NCBI GenBank assembly: GCA_047606565.1
Contig: JASGEH010000122.1
Coordinates: 1 to 64,000 of the forward strand
DNA from: Comamonas_F sp047606565
GTDB lineage: Bacteria > Pseudomonadota > Gammaproteobacteria > Burkholderiales > Burkholderiaceae_C
DNA length: 64,000 bases
Direction: 5' to 3'
Made by a program: the position numbers and the translations under genes. Below the pieces are notes generated by a model that worked only from the letters and a program-made list of their open reading frames with translations, was not told the origin of the DNA and did no database searches. Of the stretch, positions 34,342-44,644 are shown piece by piece; within the stretch, counting starts at the first letter, position 1; every line of letters begins with the position of its first letter.

Positions 34342-35142
34342 ATGACCCCCTGGAAAAAGATCACCGCCGCCCTGGCCGCGCTGGCGCTGTGCGCCCTGGC
34401 CCATGGCCAGATCGTCGTCAAGCTTGGCGTGAGCGGCGGCGTGATGGAGGACGTGGCCGAGGCCGCGCAGCGCGCCGCCGCCCGCGAAGGGCTGATCCGC
34501 ATCGAGCCGGTCGTCTTCAGCGGCCATCTCAATGCCAATGGTCCGCTCAATGACGGCGACATCGATGCCAATGCCTTCCAGCACGAGCCCTACCTGCGTG
34601 GCCAGATCCGCGCCTACGGCTACCAGTTGGTGCCGGTCGCGCGCACGCTGAGCGCGCCGCTGGGCATCTACTCGCGCAAGTACAAGTCGCTGGCCGATCT
34701 GCCCGACAAGGCCGTCATCGGCATCCCTGGCGACGACACCAACCGCAACCGCGCGCTGCTGATCCTGCAGCACTACGGCCTGATCCAGCTGCGCGCGGGG
34801 CTGGACGTCAAGCGCGGCGACAACGCCACCACGCTGGACATCGTCGGCAACCCGCGCCACCTCGTCATCCGCGAAATCGACTCGCTGGTGCTGGCGCGCG
34901 CGCTCGACGACGTGGACGCCGCCGCCATCATCACCGCCCAGGCCGCGCAGGCCGGCCTGCTGCTGGCGCGCGACGCCATCGCCGCCGAAGTGCCCGGCGG
35001 CCCCTACGCCAACGTGCTGGTGGTGCAGGAGAAAAACCGCAACCAGCCCTGGGTGGCGCCGCTCACGCGCGCGCTGCAGTCCCCCGAGGTGCGGCAGTTG
35101 CTGGAGGGCAAGTACAAGGGGACGCTGTTGCCGGCGTTCTGA
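34342..35142 (+). CDS. MetQ/NlpA-family substrate-binding protein 5 (divergent)
   Basis: A 266-residue secreted binding protein, the most divergent of the five. The core reads VVKLGVSGGVMEDVAEAA, with DGDIDANAFQHEPYL and GIYSRKYKSLADLP. The usual EFTDW segment is replaced by VVFSGHLNANGPL, and the EGPQLVR stretch by REIDSLVLAR. This implies a different ligand. A Sec signal peptide ends near ALAHG; a cysteine lies in it but not in a lipobox context. AGGAGAT precedes the ATG. It closes the operon; a 274-base gap with a repeat and a regulatory element follows. Confidence 0.9.
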   Translation: MTPWKKITAALAALALCALAHGQIVVKLGVSGGVMEDVAEAAQRAAAREGLIRIEPVVFSGHLNANGPLNDGDIDANAFQHEPYLRGQIRAYGYQLVPVARTLSAPLGIYSRKYKSLADLPDKAVIGIPGDDTNRNRALLILQHYGLIQLRAGLDVKRGDNATTLDIVGNPRHLVIREIDSLVLARALDDVDAAAIITAQAAQAGLLLARDAIAAEVPGGPYANVLVVQEKNRNQPWVAPLTRALQSPEVRQLLEGKYKGTLLPAF

Positions 35143-35190
35143 AGCCGAGATGAAACGATCACACCCATCCTCCCGCAGCCGCCTGCGTTT

Positions 35191-35231
35191 CCCCCTCGCC
35201 CCTCGCGGGAGAGGGGTCGGGGGAGAGGGGG
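35191..35231. repeat. Burkholderiales-type GC hairpin repeat / terminator
   Basis: Two nested stems are visible: CCCCCTC (35191-35197) with GAGGGGG (35225-35231) and CCCCTC (35199-35204) with GAGGGG (35211-35216). I recall this kind of CCCTCGCCCC...GAGAGGGG element from many intergenic sites in the order. It lies after the MetQ operon and probably works as a transcription terminator or RNA stabiliser. Confidence 0.6.
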
Positions 35232-35260
35232 CCGCGGCATGCGATCGACCTCTGGCGCGG

Positions 35261-35337
35261 GTGCGGACGTTCCTGCATATCGATGTTCCGATTTCGCGTT
35301 AAGCCCGGCGTGCGGCGCTTGCACACTGGGTGCTTTT
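35261..35337 (+). promoter_or_regulatory. Shared upstream element, copy A (diverged)
   Basis: GCATAT (35275-35280), GATG and GATTTCG (35290-35296) occur in the same order and spacing as in the two strongly conserved copies at 46955 and 51530, matching 17 of 24 bases. The downstream part CTTGCACACTGGGTGCTTTT (35318-35337) also has counterparts in both. It lies 142 bases before the peptide-type ABC ATPase gene and is inferred to hold its promoter or operator. Confidence 0.5.
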
Positions 35338-35416
35338 GAACGACGGGCTGGCCTGGGCCGGACCCGTGTGCGCATGCTGGATGGAATGAGATGAAGACTG
35401 AGCAAGGAAAGGGCGC

Positions 35417-37156
<1,740 letters not shown>

Positions 37157-37229
37157 GCAGTCGCCAGCCGGGCAGGGCAACGAATCATTGCACTTCAACC
37201 CAACAGCATCCCCGAAAGGAAACCAGGGC

Positions 37230-38924
37230 ATGGACCAGCCAGAGCACATCTTCGACAGCGCCTCCGAGAACGACGAGGTCTTGCATGAAATCCGCCGCCG
37301 CCACCTGTTCGGCCTGACCGGCGCGCTGCTGGCCGGTGGCCTGCTGGGGCCGCTGGCCGTGTCCGAGGCGCAGGCGCGGACGCAGCCGCTGCCCAACACC
37401 GAGGATGGCGCCACGCCGGGCAGCATTCTGGAAGCCGTGGTGCATCCGGAGCCACCCACGCTGGCCTTTTTCATCAACACCTCGACGCCGGGCCGCGCGG
37501 TCACCAGCAAGATCTTCGATGGCCTACTGGATTACGGTCCCGACTTCAAGCCGCGCCCGCAACTGGCCGAAAGCGTCGAGGCGTCGGCAGACGGCCTGAC
37601 CTGGACGCTGAAGTTGCGAAAGAACGTGTTCTGGCACGACGGCAAGCCGTTCAGCTCGGCCGACGTGAAGTTTTCCGCCGAAGTGATCTGGAAGCAATAC
37701 GCGCCGACCGCGCGCCGCATCTTCCAGTACCTCACCAAGGTCGAGGCGCCGGATGCGCACACCATCGTGCTGACGCTCTCCAAGCCCACCCCCGTCATCA
37801 TCAACGCGCTGGACGTGGTGGCCGCGCCCGTCTTGCCGCGCCACCTGTACGAGGGCACGGACATCCCCAACAACCCGCACAACAACAACCCCGTGGGCAC
37901 GGGGCCGTTCGTCTTCAAGGAGTGGCAGCGCGGCAGCTACATCCGGCTGGAGAAGTTCGGCAAGTACTGGCAGCCGGGCCGGCCCTATCTGGAGGGCATC
38001 ACCTGGAAGATCGTCCCCGACGTATCCGGCCGCGCCAACGCGCTGGAGACGGGCGCGGTGCAATACGGCGAGCGTAATCCGGTGACCTTCGCCGATGCCG
38101 ACCGGCTGGCGAAATCCGACAAGCTGGTGGTCAGCACCGAGGGCTACAACGGCTTCGCCGGCTGGCTGTGGCTGATTCCGAACCTGCGCCACCCCATCAT
38201 TGGCAAGCTCAAGGTTCGGCAGGCCATCCTGCATGCCATCAACCGCGACGTGTTGGTCAAGACTGTCTGGGGCGGCTACGCCGTGCCGGCCACCGGGCCG
38301 GTGTCATCGTTGCTCAAGACCTTCTACACGCCGGACACGCAGCAATACCCTTTCGACCGCAAGAAGGCCGAGGCGTTGCTGGACGAGGCCGGCTACCCGA
38401 AGCAGGCCGACGGCTGGCGCTTCAAGCTCAACCACGATTTCATTCCGTTTGGCGACGACTACCGCCGCACTGGCGAGTTCGTGCGCCAGGCGCTGCGCGC
38501 GGTTGGCATCGACGTCACCCTGCGCGCGCTCGATCTCGCCACCTGGACCAAGAACGTCTTTGCCGACTACAACTTCGAGCTGGTCAGCTCCTGGGGCGTC
38601 AACTGGCAGGACCCGCAGATCGGCGTGGAGCAGCACTACTGGTCCAAGGCCGAGTCCAAGGGCACGCCCTGGTTCAACGCTTCGGGCTACGCCAGCCCCG
38701 AAGCCGACCACCTGCTCGAAGCCGCCCAGACCGAGACCGATCCAGGCCGGCGCGTGGCCATCTACCATGATTTTCAGAAGCTGGTGCAGCGCGACCTGGG
38801 GCTGCTCAACCTCTTCGAGTTCCGCTGGTTCGGCGTGTGGGACAAGCGCCTGCGCAACGTCACCGACACCTTCAACCACAGCCAGAACAACTTCGCGCGG
38901 ATCTGGCTCGACCAGCGAACCTGA
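37230..38924 (+). CDS. Peptide-type ABC transporter substrate-binding protein (family 5)
   Basis: A 564-residue extracellular binding protein of the DppA/OppA family. The mature part has AVHPEPPTLAF-like VVHPEPPTLAFFIN, TWTLKLRKNVFWHDGKPFSSAD and PVGTGPFVFKEW, all typical. The N-terminus is unusual in having about 22 acidic residues before RRRHLFGLTGALLAGG, a twin-arginine-like signal. That suggests export folded through Tat. It is followed after three bases by the first permease. The ligand may be a peptide or another oligomeric sulfur compound. Confidence 0.93.
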   Translation: MDQPEHIFDSASENDEVLHEIRRRHLFGLTGALLAGGLLGPLAVSEAQARTQPLPNTEDGATPGSILEAVVHPEPPTLAFFINTSTPGRAVTSKIFDGLLDYGPDFKPRPQLAESVEASADGLTWTLKLRKNVFWHDGKPFSSADVKFSAEVIWKQYAPTARRIFQYLTKVEAPDAHTIVLTLSKPTPVIINALDVVAAPVLPRHLYEGTDIPNNPHNNNPVGTGPFVFKEWQRGSYIRLEKFGKYWQPGRPYLEGITWKIVPDVSGRANALETGAVQYGERNPVTFADADRLAKSDKLVVSTEGYNGFAGWLWLIPNLRHPIIGKLKVRQAILHAINRDVLVKTVWGGYAVPATGPVSSLLKTFYTPDTQQYPFDRKKAEALLDEAGYPKQADGWRFKLNHDFIPFGDDYRRTGEFVRQALRAVGIDVTLRALDLATWTKNVFADYNFELVSSWGVNWQDPQIGVEQHYWSKAESKGTPWFNASGYASPEADHLLEAAQTETDPGRRVAIYHDFQKLVQRDLGLLNLFEFRWFGVWDKRLRNVTDTFNHSQNNFARIWLDQRT

Positions 38925-38927
38925 CGG

Positions 38928-39971
38928 ATGAGAAACGTACTGATCGCGCTGCTGCGCCGCCTGCTGCAACTGCTGGGCATCGTGCTGGCCATCGCGGTGC
39001 TGAACTTCGCGCTGCTCAAGGCGCTGCCCGGCGATCTGGTGGACGTGATCGCCAGCGAGAGCGGCAGCGTCACGGCGGACTACGTCACGCAGCTGCGCCA
39101 GCTCTACGGACTGGACCGCAGCACGCCCGAGCAACTGGCCGCCTACGTCGGCCGGCTGGCGCAGGGCGACCTGGGGTATTCGTTCCGCTTTGGCGAGCCG
39201 GTGCTCGACCTGGTGCTCGATCGCCTGCCCGCCACGCTGCTGCTGGTGGGCAGCGCGTTGCTGCTGTCGGTCGCGGCCGGCATCCTGCTGGGCATCGCCT
39301 CGGCGCGGCGCCCGCATGGCGTGGCCGATACGGCGATCTCGGCGCTGGCGACGCTGGGCTACTCGGCGCCGATGTTCTGGACCGCCCTGATGCTGATCGT
39401 GCTGTTTGGCGTGCAGCTCGAATGGCTGCCCATCGGCGGCATCCGCGACGTCAGCGCCAACCACGGCGGCTTGCGCGCCGTGGCGGATCTGCTGGCCCAC
39501 CTGGTGCTTCCGGTGCTGACGCTGGCGATCTATTACGTGGCGGTCTACGCGCGGCTGGCGCGCGCCTCGTTCATCGAGACGCTGGCCGAGGACTACATCC
39601 GCACCGCGCGGGCCAAGGGCGCACGCGAGTGGCGCGTGATCTTCGGCCACGCGCTGCGCAATGCCGTGCTGCCGGTGCTGACCATGCTGGGCGTGCAAAG
39701 CAGCGCGTTGCTGGGCGGCTCCATCGTGGTCGAGACGGTGTTCGCCTGGCCGGGGCTGGGCCAGCTCTCGTTCGACGCCATCAAGAGCCGCGATATTCCG
39801 GTACTGCTGGCGGTGCTGCTGTTCAGCGCCGTGTTGGTGGTGGTCTCCAACATCCTGGTCGATCTGGCCCAGGCCGCGCTGGACCCGCGTGTGCGCAAGC
39901 CCCGTTCGCTTGCCACGTCGTCCGCGCCGCCGGCCACCGGCGCTACCACCCGCCCGGGAGAACTGGCATGA
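38928..39971 (+). CDS. Peptide-type ABC transporter permease, DppB type
   Basis: A 347-residue inner-membrane permease. It shows the DppB start LLRRLLQLLGIVLAIAVL followed by a periplasmic loop (LPGDLVDVI), the EAA motif EDYIRTARAKGAREWRVIFGHALRNA and VFAWPGLGQL. The C-terminus is hydrophilic and Ala/Thr-rich. It overlaps the next permease by four bases (ATGA). Together they form the channel of the peptide-type importer. Confidence 0.94.
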   Translation: MRNVLIALLRRLLQLLGIVLAIAVLNFALLKALPGDLVDVIASESGSVTADYVTQLRQLYGLDRSTPEQLAAYVGRLAQGDLGYSFRFGEPVLDLVLDRLPATLLLVGSALLLSVAAGILLGIASARRPHGVADTAISALATLGYSAPMFWTALMLIVLFGVQLEWLPIGGIRDVSANHGGLRAVADLLAHLVLPVLTLAIYYVAVYARLARASFIETLAEDYIRTARAKGAREWRVIFGHALRNAVLPVLTMLGVQSSALLGGSIVVETVFAWPGLGQLSFDAIKSRDIPVLLAVLLFSAVLVVVSNILVDLAQAALDPRVRKPRSLATSSAPPATGATTRPGELA

Positions 39972-40792
39972 AGCGCTGGTACCTGCAACCCTCGATCCTG
40001 CTGGGCAGCCTGATCTTGCTGCTGGTGGCCGGGGCCGCGCTGCTGGCCGACTGGCTGTTCCCGGACGATCCGCTGGACATGGTGGCGGCACCCTATGTCT
40101 GGCCGGGCAGCGATCCGGCCACGCCGCTGGGCACCGACCTGATGGGGCGCGATCTTCTGGCCGGGCTGGTGCATGGCGCCCGCGTCTCGCTGCTGGTGGG
40201 GCTGTCCTCGGCCATCATTTCGCTGCTGATCGGCGTGGCCATCGGGGCGCTGGCCGGTTTTTATGGCGGCCGGATCGACGCGCTGCTCACGCGCGTGACC
40301 GAGTTCTTCCAGACCATCCCGGCCTTCCTGCTGGCGATCATCCTGGTGGCCATCCTGAAGCCATCGGTCACGACCATCGTGTTCGCGCTGGGCGTGACGT
40401 CGTGGACCAGCATCGCCCGGCTGGTGCGTAGCGAGTTCATCGCGCTGCGCGAACGTGAGTTCGTGCGCGCCGCCGTGGCGCTGGGTGCCAGTGATGCCCA
40501 TGTGGTGCTGCGCGAGATCTTGCCCAATGCCTGGACGCCGGTGGTCGTCTCGACCGCGCTGCTGGTGGCCAACGCCATCCTGTCGGAGGCCGGGCTGTCC
40601 TTCCTGGGGCTGGGCGACCCGAACGTGGTGAGCTGGGGCTCGATGATCGGCCTCGGGCGCGACGCGTTGCGCACCGGCTGGTACATGACTGCCATTCCGG
40701 GTCTGGCCATCGTGCTGACCGTGCTCAGTCTCAATCTGCTGAGCGATGCGCTGCACGCGGCGCTGAACCCGCGTCTGCGGCGTCAGCGTTGA
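39968..40792 (+). CDS. Peptide-type ABC transporter permease, DppC type
   Basis: A 274-residue permease. The DppC hallmarks are DPATPLGTDLMGRDLLAGLVHG in the periplasmic loop (TPLGTDLMGRD), the EAA motif REFVRAAVALGASDAHVVLREILPN and LSEAGLSFLGLG. It completes the four-gene unit ATPase-binding protein-permease-permease. No enzyme gene is attached to this importer, and a 248-base gap follows. It probably partners only with the permease at 38928-39971. Confidence 0.94.
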   Translation: MKRWYLQPSILLGSLILLLVAGAALLADWLFPDDPLDMVAAPYVWPGSDPATPLGTDLMGRDLLAGLVHGARVSLLVGLSSAIISLLIGVAIGALAGFYGGRIDALLTRVTEFFQTIPAFLLAIILVAILKPSVTTIVFALGVTSWTSIARLVRSEFIALREREFVRAAVALGASDAHVVLREILPNAWTPVVVSTALLVANAILSEAGLSFLGLGDPNVVSWGSMIGLGRDALRTGWYMTAIPGLAIVLTVLSLNLLSDALHAALNPRLRRQR

Positions 40793-40940
40793 AGCGGCCC
40801 TGGGTGCGGTGGGCCCTCGAACCCGAACCGATGACGATGGACCGGTGGCGGGCAGAGGTGTCGAATGGGGTGTTGGTCTGCGGTCAGAAAACCAGCATTT
40901 TGTTCATAGGGAAACAGCTTTCCTTGCTATTAAAGATACA

Positions 40941-40969
40941 CATAACCTAGACCAGAAATCTTCGATTCC
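40941..40969 (+). promoter_or_regulatory. CATAACCTAGAC motif before the ribose-type operon
   Basis: CATAACCTAGAC followed by AAATCTTCGATTCC repeats the motif at 23566-23595 before the MetQ operon. A weak TTGCTA lies 18 bases before TAGACC and could act as a -35. The ATG of the first gene is 72 bases downstream of the motif. A hairpin CCCGCC/GGCGGG (41004-41019) lies between the motif and the AGGAG ribosome site. Confidence 0.5.
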
Positions 40970-41040
40970 GAGGGGCGGGCTTCTGTCCAGAATGGCAGTC
41001 GCCCCCGCCGTTGGGCGGGCTGTTCCAGGAGTGAAGTCCG

Positions 41041-42039
41041 ATGATTGACCAACCCTTCGCCCGCCGCCGGTTCCTGCTGGCTGGCGCGGCCTTGTCCCTG
41101 CCGCTGGCCGGCGCGCGCGCGATTGCCGCCGGGGCGGATGCCGGTGCCAGCGTGCCGTCGCTGGCGGGCAAGCGCATCGCCATCAGCGCGACTGGCACCA
41201 GCCACTATTTCGACATCAAGGCCTTTCAGGCGCAGATCGACGAGGTCAAGCGCCTGGGCGGTACGCCGATCACGCTGGATGCCGGGCGCAATGACAAGAA
41301 CCTGGTCACGCAGCTGCAGAACGTGGTCACGCAAAAGCCCGACGCGGTGATTCAGACGCTGGGCACGCTCAGCGTGATCGAGCCCTGGCTCAAGCGCATC
41401 CGCGCAGCCGGCATCCCGCTGTTCACCATCGACGTGCCGACCGAGCACAGCCTCAACAACACCACTTCCGACAACCACGCCGCCGGCCGGCAACTGGCCG
41501 AGCAACTGGCGCGCGATGCGGGCGGGCAGGGCAACATCCTGGTGTTCAATGGCTTTTACGGCGTGCCGGTCTGCAAGATCCGCTACGACGAGTTGCAGAA
41601 GGTGTTGGCGCAGCATCCCGGGCTGAAGATTCTGCAGCCCGAGCTGCGCGACGTGATTCCCAACACCGTGCAGGATGCGCGCGGGCAGATTGCGGCGCTG
41701 CTCAACAAATACCCCAAGGGCCAGGTGGCGGCGATCTGGTCGGCCTGGGACATCCCGCAGCTCGGCGCCAGCCAGGCGCTGCTGGAGGCCGGCCGCACCG
41801 AGGTCAAGACCTATGGCGTCGATGGCACCCCTGAGGTGCTGGCGCTGCTGCGCCAGCAGCCCTCGCCCATTGGCGCGGTGGTGGCGCAGCAGCCGGCGCT
41901 GATCGGCAAGACGGCCGTGCAGAACGTGGCGCGCTACCTGGCCGGCCAGCGTGACCTGCCGGCCGAGACCCACGTCGCCACGCTGCTGACGACGCGCGAC
42001 AACCTGGCCGAGGTGCAGCAACTGCGGGGAGATGCCTGA
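41041..42039 (+). CDS. Ribose-type ABC substrate-binding protein 1
   Basis: A 332-residue binding protein of the RbsB-like family (Peripla_BP_4). The signal carries ARRRFLLAG, a twin-arginine motif. The mature core has LAGKRIAISATGTSHYFD, RLGGTPITLDAGRND, NVVTQKPDAVIQTLGTL and KTYGVDGTPEVL. AGGAG nine bases upstream fixes the ATG. It shares one base with the start of its paralogue downstream, which is clearly a duplicate. Sugar binding is the family norm, but in this island a sulfur-bearing sugar or other compound is equally possible. Confidence 0.92.
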   Translation: MIDQPFARRRFLLAGAALSLPLAGARAIAAGADAGASVPSLAGKRIAISATGTSHYFDIKAFQAQIDEVKRLGGTPITLDAGRNDKNLVTQLQNVVTQKPDAVIQTLGTLSVIEPWLKRIRAAGIPLFTIDVPTEHSLNNTTSDNHAAGRQLAEQLARDAGGQGNILVFNGFYGVPVCKIRYDELQKVLAQHPGLKILQPELRDVIPNTVQDARGQIAALLNKYPKGQVAAIWSAWDIPQLGASQALLEAGRTEVKTYGVDGTPEVLALLRQQPSPIGAVVAQQPALIGKTAVQNVARYLAGQRDLPAETHVATLLTTRDNLAEVQQLRGDA

Positions 42040-43091
42040 TGAGCGCCGAACCTTCCAATGCCGGGGCGGGCGTGCAGCGCCGCACGCTGTTTGGCGGCGC
42101 CGGCGGGGCGCTGCTGGCGCTGGGCCTGGGGCAGGGCGCCCAGGCACAGGGGCAGGGGCAGGTGCGCCCGGTGGCGCCGGACGCGGGCTCCGACGATGCG
42201 AACGTGCCCTCGCTGGCGGGCAAGCGCATCGCCATCAGCACCGTGGGCACCAGCATCTATTTCGACAGCCGCGCCTTCGCGGCGCAGGTCGAGGAGGTCA
42301 AGCGCCTGGGCGGCACGCCGATCACGCTGGATGCGGGCCGCAACGACCAGGCGATGGTGCGGCAGTTGCAGAACGTGGTCACGCAAAAGCCCGACGCGGT
42401 GATCCACACCCTGGGCACGCTGAGCATCATCGACCCGTGGTTCAAGCGCATCGCGGCGGCGGGCATTCCGCTGTTCACCATCGAGGTGCCTTCGCAGTAC
42501 AGCGTCAACACCATCTCGGCCGACAACTGGACCACCGGCCTGGTGCTGGCCAAGAAGCTGGTGCAAGACTTGCGCGGGCAGGGCCGCATCCTGGCCTTCA
42601 ACGGCTTCTACGGCGTGCCCAGCTGCGGCATCCGCTACGACCAGCTTCGGCTGGTGCTCAAGTACTACCCGCGCATCGAGATTCTCCAGCCCGAGCTGCG
42701 CGACGTGATTCCCAACACCGTGCAGGACGCGCGCGGGCAGGTTGCCGCGCTGTTGGGCAAATACCCCAAGGGTCAGCTCGACGCGATCTGGACGGCCTGG
42801 GACCTGCCGCAGCTCGGCGCCAGCCAGGCGCTGATCGAGGCTGGCCGCACCGAAGTCAAGACCTATGGCGTCGATGGCACGCCCGAGGTGCTGGATCTGC
42901 TGAAAAAGCCTGGCACGCCGGTGGCGGCGGTGGTGGCGCAGCAGCCCGCGCTGATCGGCCGCACCGCCGTGCGCAACGTGGCGCGCTACCTGGCCGGGCA
43001 GAAAGACCTGCCAAAGGAAACCTTCGTCGACACCCTGCTGACCACCGCCGCCAACGTGGACGAGGTCCGGCGCATCCGGGGCGACGCCTGA
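42039..43091 (+). CDS. Ribose-type ABC substrate-binding protein 2
   Basis: A 350-residue paralogue of the preceding protein. Most of the core is shared (LAGKRIAIS, RLGGTPITLDAGRND, NVVTQKPDAVI, LQPELRDVIPNTVQDARGQ). The signal again shows a twin-arginine motif (QRRTLFGG). Differences concentrate around the ligand cleft, for instance SQYSVNTISADNWTTG against TEHSLNNTTSDNHAAG, so ligand specificity may differ. Its start and stop each overlap the neighbours by one base, so the pair and the ATPase gene are co-translated. Confidence 0.92.
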   Translation: MSAEPSNAGAGVQRRTLFGGAGGALLALGLGQGAQAQGQGQVRPVAPDAGSDDANVPSLAGKRIAISTVGTSIYFDSRAFAAQVEEVKRLGGTPITLDAGRNDQAMVRQLQNVVTQKPDAVIHTLGTLSIIDPWFKRIAAAGIPLFTIEVPSQYSVNTISADNWTTGLVLAKKLVQDLRGQGRILAFNGFYGVPSCGIRYDQLRLVLKYYPRIEILQPELRDVIPNTVQDARGQVAALLGKYPKGQLDAIWTAWDLPQLGASQALIEAGRTEVKTYGVDGTPEVLDLLKKPGTPVAAVVAQQPALIGRTAVRNVARYLAGQKDLPKETFVDTLLTTAANVDEVRRIRGDA

Positions 43092-44644
43092 TGGCCGAGG
43101 CGCCTGTTCTGGAGCTGCTGGACGTGCACAAGCGTTTCGGCGCCACCCAGGCCCTGGCCGGCGCCAGCCTGCGCGTGGCGCGCGGCAGCGTGCACGGGTT
43201 GGTGGGCGAGAACGGCGCCGGCAAGTCCACCCTCATCAAGGTGCTGGCCGGCATCCACCGGCCCGATGCGGGCGTGATCCGGCTCGACGGCCGCGCCCAC
43301 AGCCACTTCAGCCCGCGCCAGGCCGAGCGCCTGGGCGTGCAGTTCATCCACCAGGAGCGGCTGCTGCCGGCCCGCTTCACCGTGGGCGAGGCGCTGTTCT
43401 TCGGCCACGAGCTGCGTCGCGGGCCGCTGCTCGACCGCCGCGCGCAGGAGCGCGAGGCGCAGCGGCTGCTGCGCGAATATTTCGACGTGGCGCTGCCGCC
43501 CGGCGCGCTGATCGGCGAGCTGGGCAGCGCCGAGCAGCAGGTGGTGCAGATCACCCGCGCGCTGCTGGCGCGGCCGCGCGTGCTGGTGTTCGACGAGCCC
43601 AGCGTGGCGCTGGTGCGGCGCGAGGTCGAGCAGTTGCTGCGCATCGTGCGGCGCCTGCGCGACGAGGGGCTGGCGATCGTCTATATCTCGCACTACCTGC
43701 AGGAGATCGAGCACCTGTGCGACCGCGTGACCGTGCTGCGCAACGGGCGCGACGTGGCCGAGGTCGATCCGCGCACCACGCCGCTGCCGGAGATCGCGCG
43801 GCTGATGGTCAACCGCGAGGTCGGCGAGATGTACCCCAAGCCGGCCGTCGCGCGCGGCGCGCCGCTGCTGCAGGTGCGCGGCCTGGGGCGTGAACGGGCC
43901 TACGAGGACGTGACGCTGACGGTGCACGCCGGCGAGATCGTCGGGCTGACCGGGCTGGTCGGCTCCGGCGCCAAGGAGCTGGTGCGCGGCCTGTTCGGCC
44001 TGCTGCCGCCGCAACGCGGCGAGATCCGGCTCGACGGCCGCCTGCTGCGCCTGCCCACGCCGCAGCAGGCGGTGGCCGCCGGCGTCGCGCTGCTGCCCGA
44101 GGAGCGCCGCCGCCAGGGCGTGGCGCTGGACCTGAGCGTGCAGGAGAACGTCACGCTGGCCGACCTGGGGCGCTTCACCCGCTGGGGCCGCCGGGGCCTG
44201 TTCGGCCTGCTCTCGCGCCGGCGCGAACAGGCCGAGGCGCGCGCGCTGATCGCGCGGCTGGCCATCAAGGCCGATGGCCCGCAGGCCGCGGTGCGCAACT
44301 TGAGCGGCGGCAACCAGCAGAAGGTGGCGTTGGCCAAGTGGCTGGCGCGGCAGTCGCGCCTGTACCTGCTCGACGAGCCCAGCGTGGGCATCGACATCGG
44401 CGCCAAGGTCGAGCTCTACCGCGCCATCGGCGAGCTGGCGGCGCAGGGTGCGGGCGTGCTGATCCTGTCGTCCGACCTGCCCGAGCTGCTGGGGCTGGCC
44501 GACCGCATCGTCGTGCTGCACCGGGGCCGCGTGGCGGCCGAATTCGCCGCCGGCGAGGCCGACAGCGACGCGCTGCTGGCCGTGGCCACGGGCGCGGCGC
44601 GGCAGCCGGCCCGGGCCCTGGAAACGGAGGCTGCGCATGGTTGA
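43091..44644 (+). CDS. Ribose-type ABC transporter double ATPase (RbsA-like)
   Basis: A 517-residue protein with two ATPase domains, as in RbsA and MglA. The first Walker A is GENGAGKST at residues 39-47, and its signature is degenerate (LGSAEQQVV). The second half keeps the signature LSGGNQQKVALAKWL near 403 and Walker B LLDEPSVGID near 427, and its P-loop region LTGLVGSGAKEL is altered as usual for this class. The gene starts on the last base of the upstream stop codon. It energises the two permeases that follow. Confidence 0.94.
   Translation: MAEAPVLELLDVHKRFGATQALAGASLRVARGSVHGLVGENGAGKSTLIKVLAGIHRPDAGVIRLDGRAHSHFSPRQAERLGVQFIHQERLLPARFTVGEALFFGHELRRGPLLDRRAQEREAQRLLREYFDVALPPGALIGELGSAEQQVVQITRALLARPRVLVFDEPSVALVRREVEQLLRIVRRLRDEGLAIVYISHYLQEIEHLCDRVTVLRNGRDVAEVDPRTTPLPEIARLMVNREVGEMYPKPAVARGAPLLQVRGLGRERAYEDVTLTVHAGEIVGLTGLVGSGAKELVRGLFGLLPPQRGEIRLDGRLLRLPTPQQAVAAGVALLPEERRRQGVALDLSVQENVTLADLGRFTRWGRRGLFGLLSRRREQAEARALIARLAIKADGPQAAVRNLSGGNQQKVALAKWLARQSRLYLLDEPSVGIDIGAKVELYRAIGELAAQGAGVLILSSDLPELLGLADRIVVLHRGRVAAEFAAGEADSDALLAVATGAARQPARALETEAAHG

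Noticed and set aside
23687..35142. Calling the MetQ-like proteins methionine-binding lipoproteins
   Set aside because: None has a lipobox cysteine, and several differ in conserved segments, so neither lipidation nor methionine specificity is supported.
35191..35231. Possible CRISPR or phage attachment repeat
   Set aside because: There is only one unit with nested inverted stems and no spacers or integrase; it fits a common intergenic hairpin.
43091..44644. Degenerate first signature motif in the ribose-type ATPase as a sign of inactivation
   Set aside because: Asymmetric ATPase halves are normal in RbsA-type proteins; the second signature and both Walker B motifs are intact.
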